NCBI GenBank assembly: GCA_016873165.1
Contig: VGXV01000011.1
Coordinates: 24,502-88,501, forward strand
Source of the DNA: Planctomycetota bacterium
Lineage (GTDB): Bacteria; Planctomycetota; Brocadiia; Brocadiales; Brocadiaceae
Direction: 5' to 3'
Length of the DNA: 64,000 nt
Positions 63,427-64,000 of this stretch are shown here, one piece after another. Position numbers and translations under genes: made by a program. The notes under the pieces were generated by a model, which saw nothing but the letters and a program-made list of their open reading frames with translations, ran no database searches and was not told the DNA's origin. Positions within the stretch are counted from its first letter, which is position 1. Each line of letters opens with the position of its first letter.

Positions 63427-64000
63427 TCACCTGGAAAATATCAACTCGGTAAAATTGTGTGGTATATTTAAAACGTAAAGAAGTCTATCAAAGATAAAAA
63501 GTGAATGCAAGTGTCATTATGTTCTCATTTAAGAAGAATGAATAAAAAGGCAGAACGAGTAATAGTTATGCTATTAACATTATTTACAAAGTAATGCACC
63601 GGTAATAAACATTATTGGGGAGGGGGTTATTGGGGTAATAAAATGTGGGGGTATTGCCTGAGAGACAAGCAATGCTGGGATGTGGCATGTTGGGAGGGGA
63701 GAAGAACAATTGACATGTTATCCACAATAAGTATGTTGATGTCGGACAAAAAAATGAGAAATTTTATCTGAAACAATACGATAAGAGAATTGTTGCGCAC
63801 AGGGAGAACAAAAGATCGCGGTATCGGTAATCGGTGATATGAAAAAGACTTATGCAAAGGGAAATATAGTGGCGGGAAAAAGTGTGGTGTGCACGTGGGA
63901 GAAAAAAAATTTATTTTTATGATTTGAAAAAAGGGGCCATTTTTTTAACTCTATGGTCTGCCGACACGTTGCATTCGTTTTGTTCATATGCCAAAAAAAT
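63427..64000. other. Non-coding end region with one perfect DnaA-box sequence
   Basis: No gene supported. TTATCCACA at 63718-63726 matches the DnaA box consensus. Upstream is a G-rich strand (GGGGAGGGGG, TGGGAGGGG), downstream an AT-rich run AAAAAAAATTTATTTTTATG near 63902. Weaker box-like sites include TTATGCAAA (63850). Could be a promoter region, a DnaA-regulated site or part of an origin; undecided. Confidence 0.35.

Noticed and set aside
63627..63857. Minus-strand reading frame of 76 codons at the window end
   Set aside because: No ribosome site; composition reflects the G-rich opposite strand; not protein-like.

Overview
The window reads like chromosome from a Gram-negative, AT-leaning bacterium, most plausibly a planctomycete of the anammox order Brocadiales (Kuenenia/Brocadia type). 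This is inference: no rRNA or other phylogenetic marker is present. Supporting signs are LPS-type envelope genes (lptB, a heptosyltransferase-like GT9), a signal peptidase I enlarged with zinc ribbons, an archaeal-type phosphoglycerate mutase (apgM), an exported hemerythrin, very large sensor kinases and intergenic DNA packed with palindromic mosaic repeats.

Layout. 1-17 kb: an edge-truncated REC-GGDEF protein, an AAA/DUF4143 ATPase, a flippase, then a mostly co-directional housekeeping run (ROK kinase, lepA, lepB, lptB, LysM/LytM lipoprotein, FmdB-like, HIT, ispD, hemerythrin, exported beta-sandwich protein, lysS), a lone HicB and a RecQ-like helicase. 17-29.4 kb, minus strand: a broken HD-GYP gene, a giant hybrid kinase, a large chemoreceptor flanked by direct repeats, and a three-gene regulator group (LuxR response regulator, HD-GYP response regulator, small helical protein). 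29.9-32.2 kb: tex.

32.3-40.5 kb is the most interesting region: a [NiFe]-hydrogenase locus (small and large subunits, hypA, hypB) whose other maturases are a HypC-HydE fusion and a canonical-looking HydG, enzymes normally tied to [FeFe]-hydrogenase. HypD, HypE, HypF, HydF and HydA are not in the window. The large subunit ends exactly at its last metal-binding motif and so needs no maturation protease. The small subunit has Asp where a proximal-cluster Cys is expected and has no Tat signal. Two PIN-type toxin-antitoxin pairs and a DUF433 gene sit inside the locus. I propose that HydG/HydE-made Fe-CO-CN chemistry, carried by a HypC domain, feeds a [NiFe] site, with HypA/HypB adding nickel.

40.6-48.1 kb follows on the same strand with two paralogous hybrid kinases, an HD-GYP regulator, a REC-GGDEF cyclase and a CheY-like protein. 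The hydrogenase may therefore have a sensory role. 48.1-51.4 kb, minus strand, holds a 2-hydroxyacyl-CoA dehydratase / double-cubane-type pair, one member fused to its ATPase activator. 51.4-63.4 kb has a heme-copper-oxidase-like fragment protein, CvpA, an AsmA-like protein, apgM, several small membrane or exported proteins, a START-domain protein, mobB, an HDOD-GGDEF protein, a GT9 glycosyltransferase and panC. The last 570 bases are non-coding and contain one perfect DnaA-box sequence.

Signalling dominates: three GGDEF proteins, two intact HD-GYP proteins plus one broken, three hybrid kinases and one chemoreceptor. Several families of palindromic, MITE-like repeats with recognisable terminal inverted repeats lie between genes, some nested and some carrying exchangeable internal hairpins. 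No tRNA, rRNA, CRISPR array or intact transposase was recognised.
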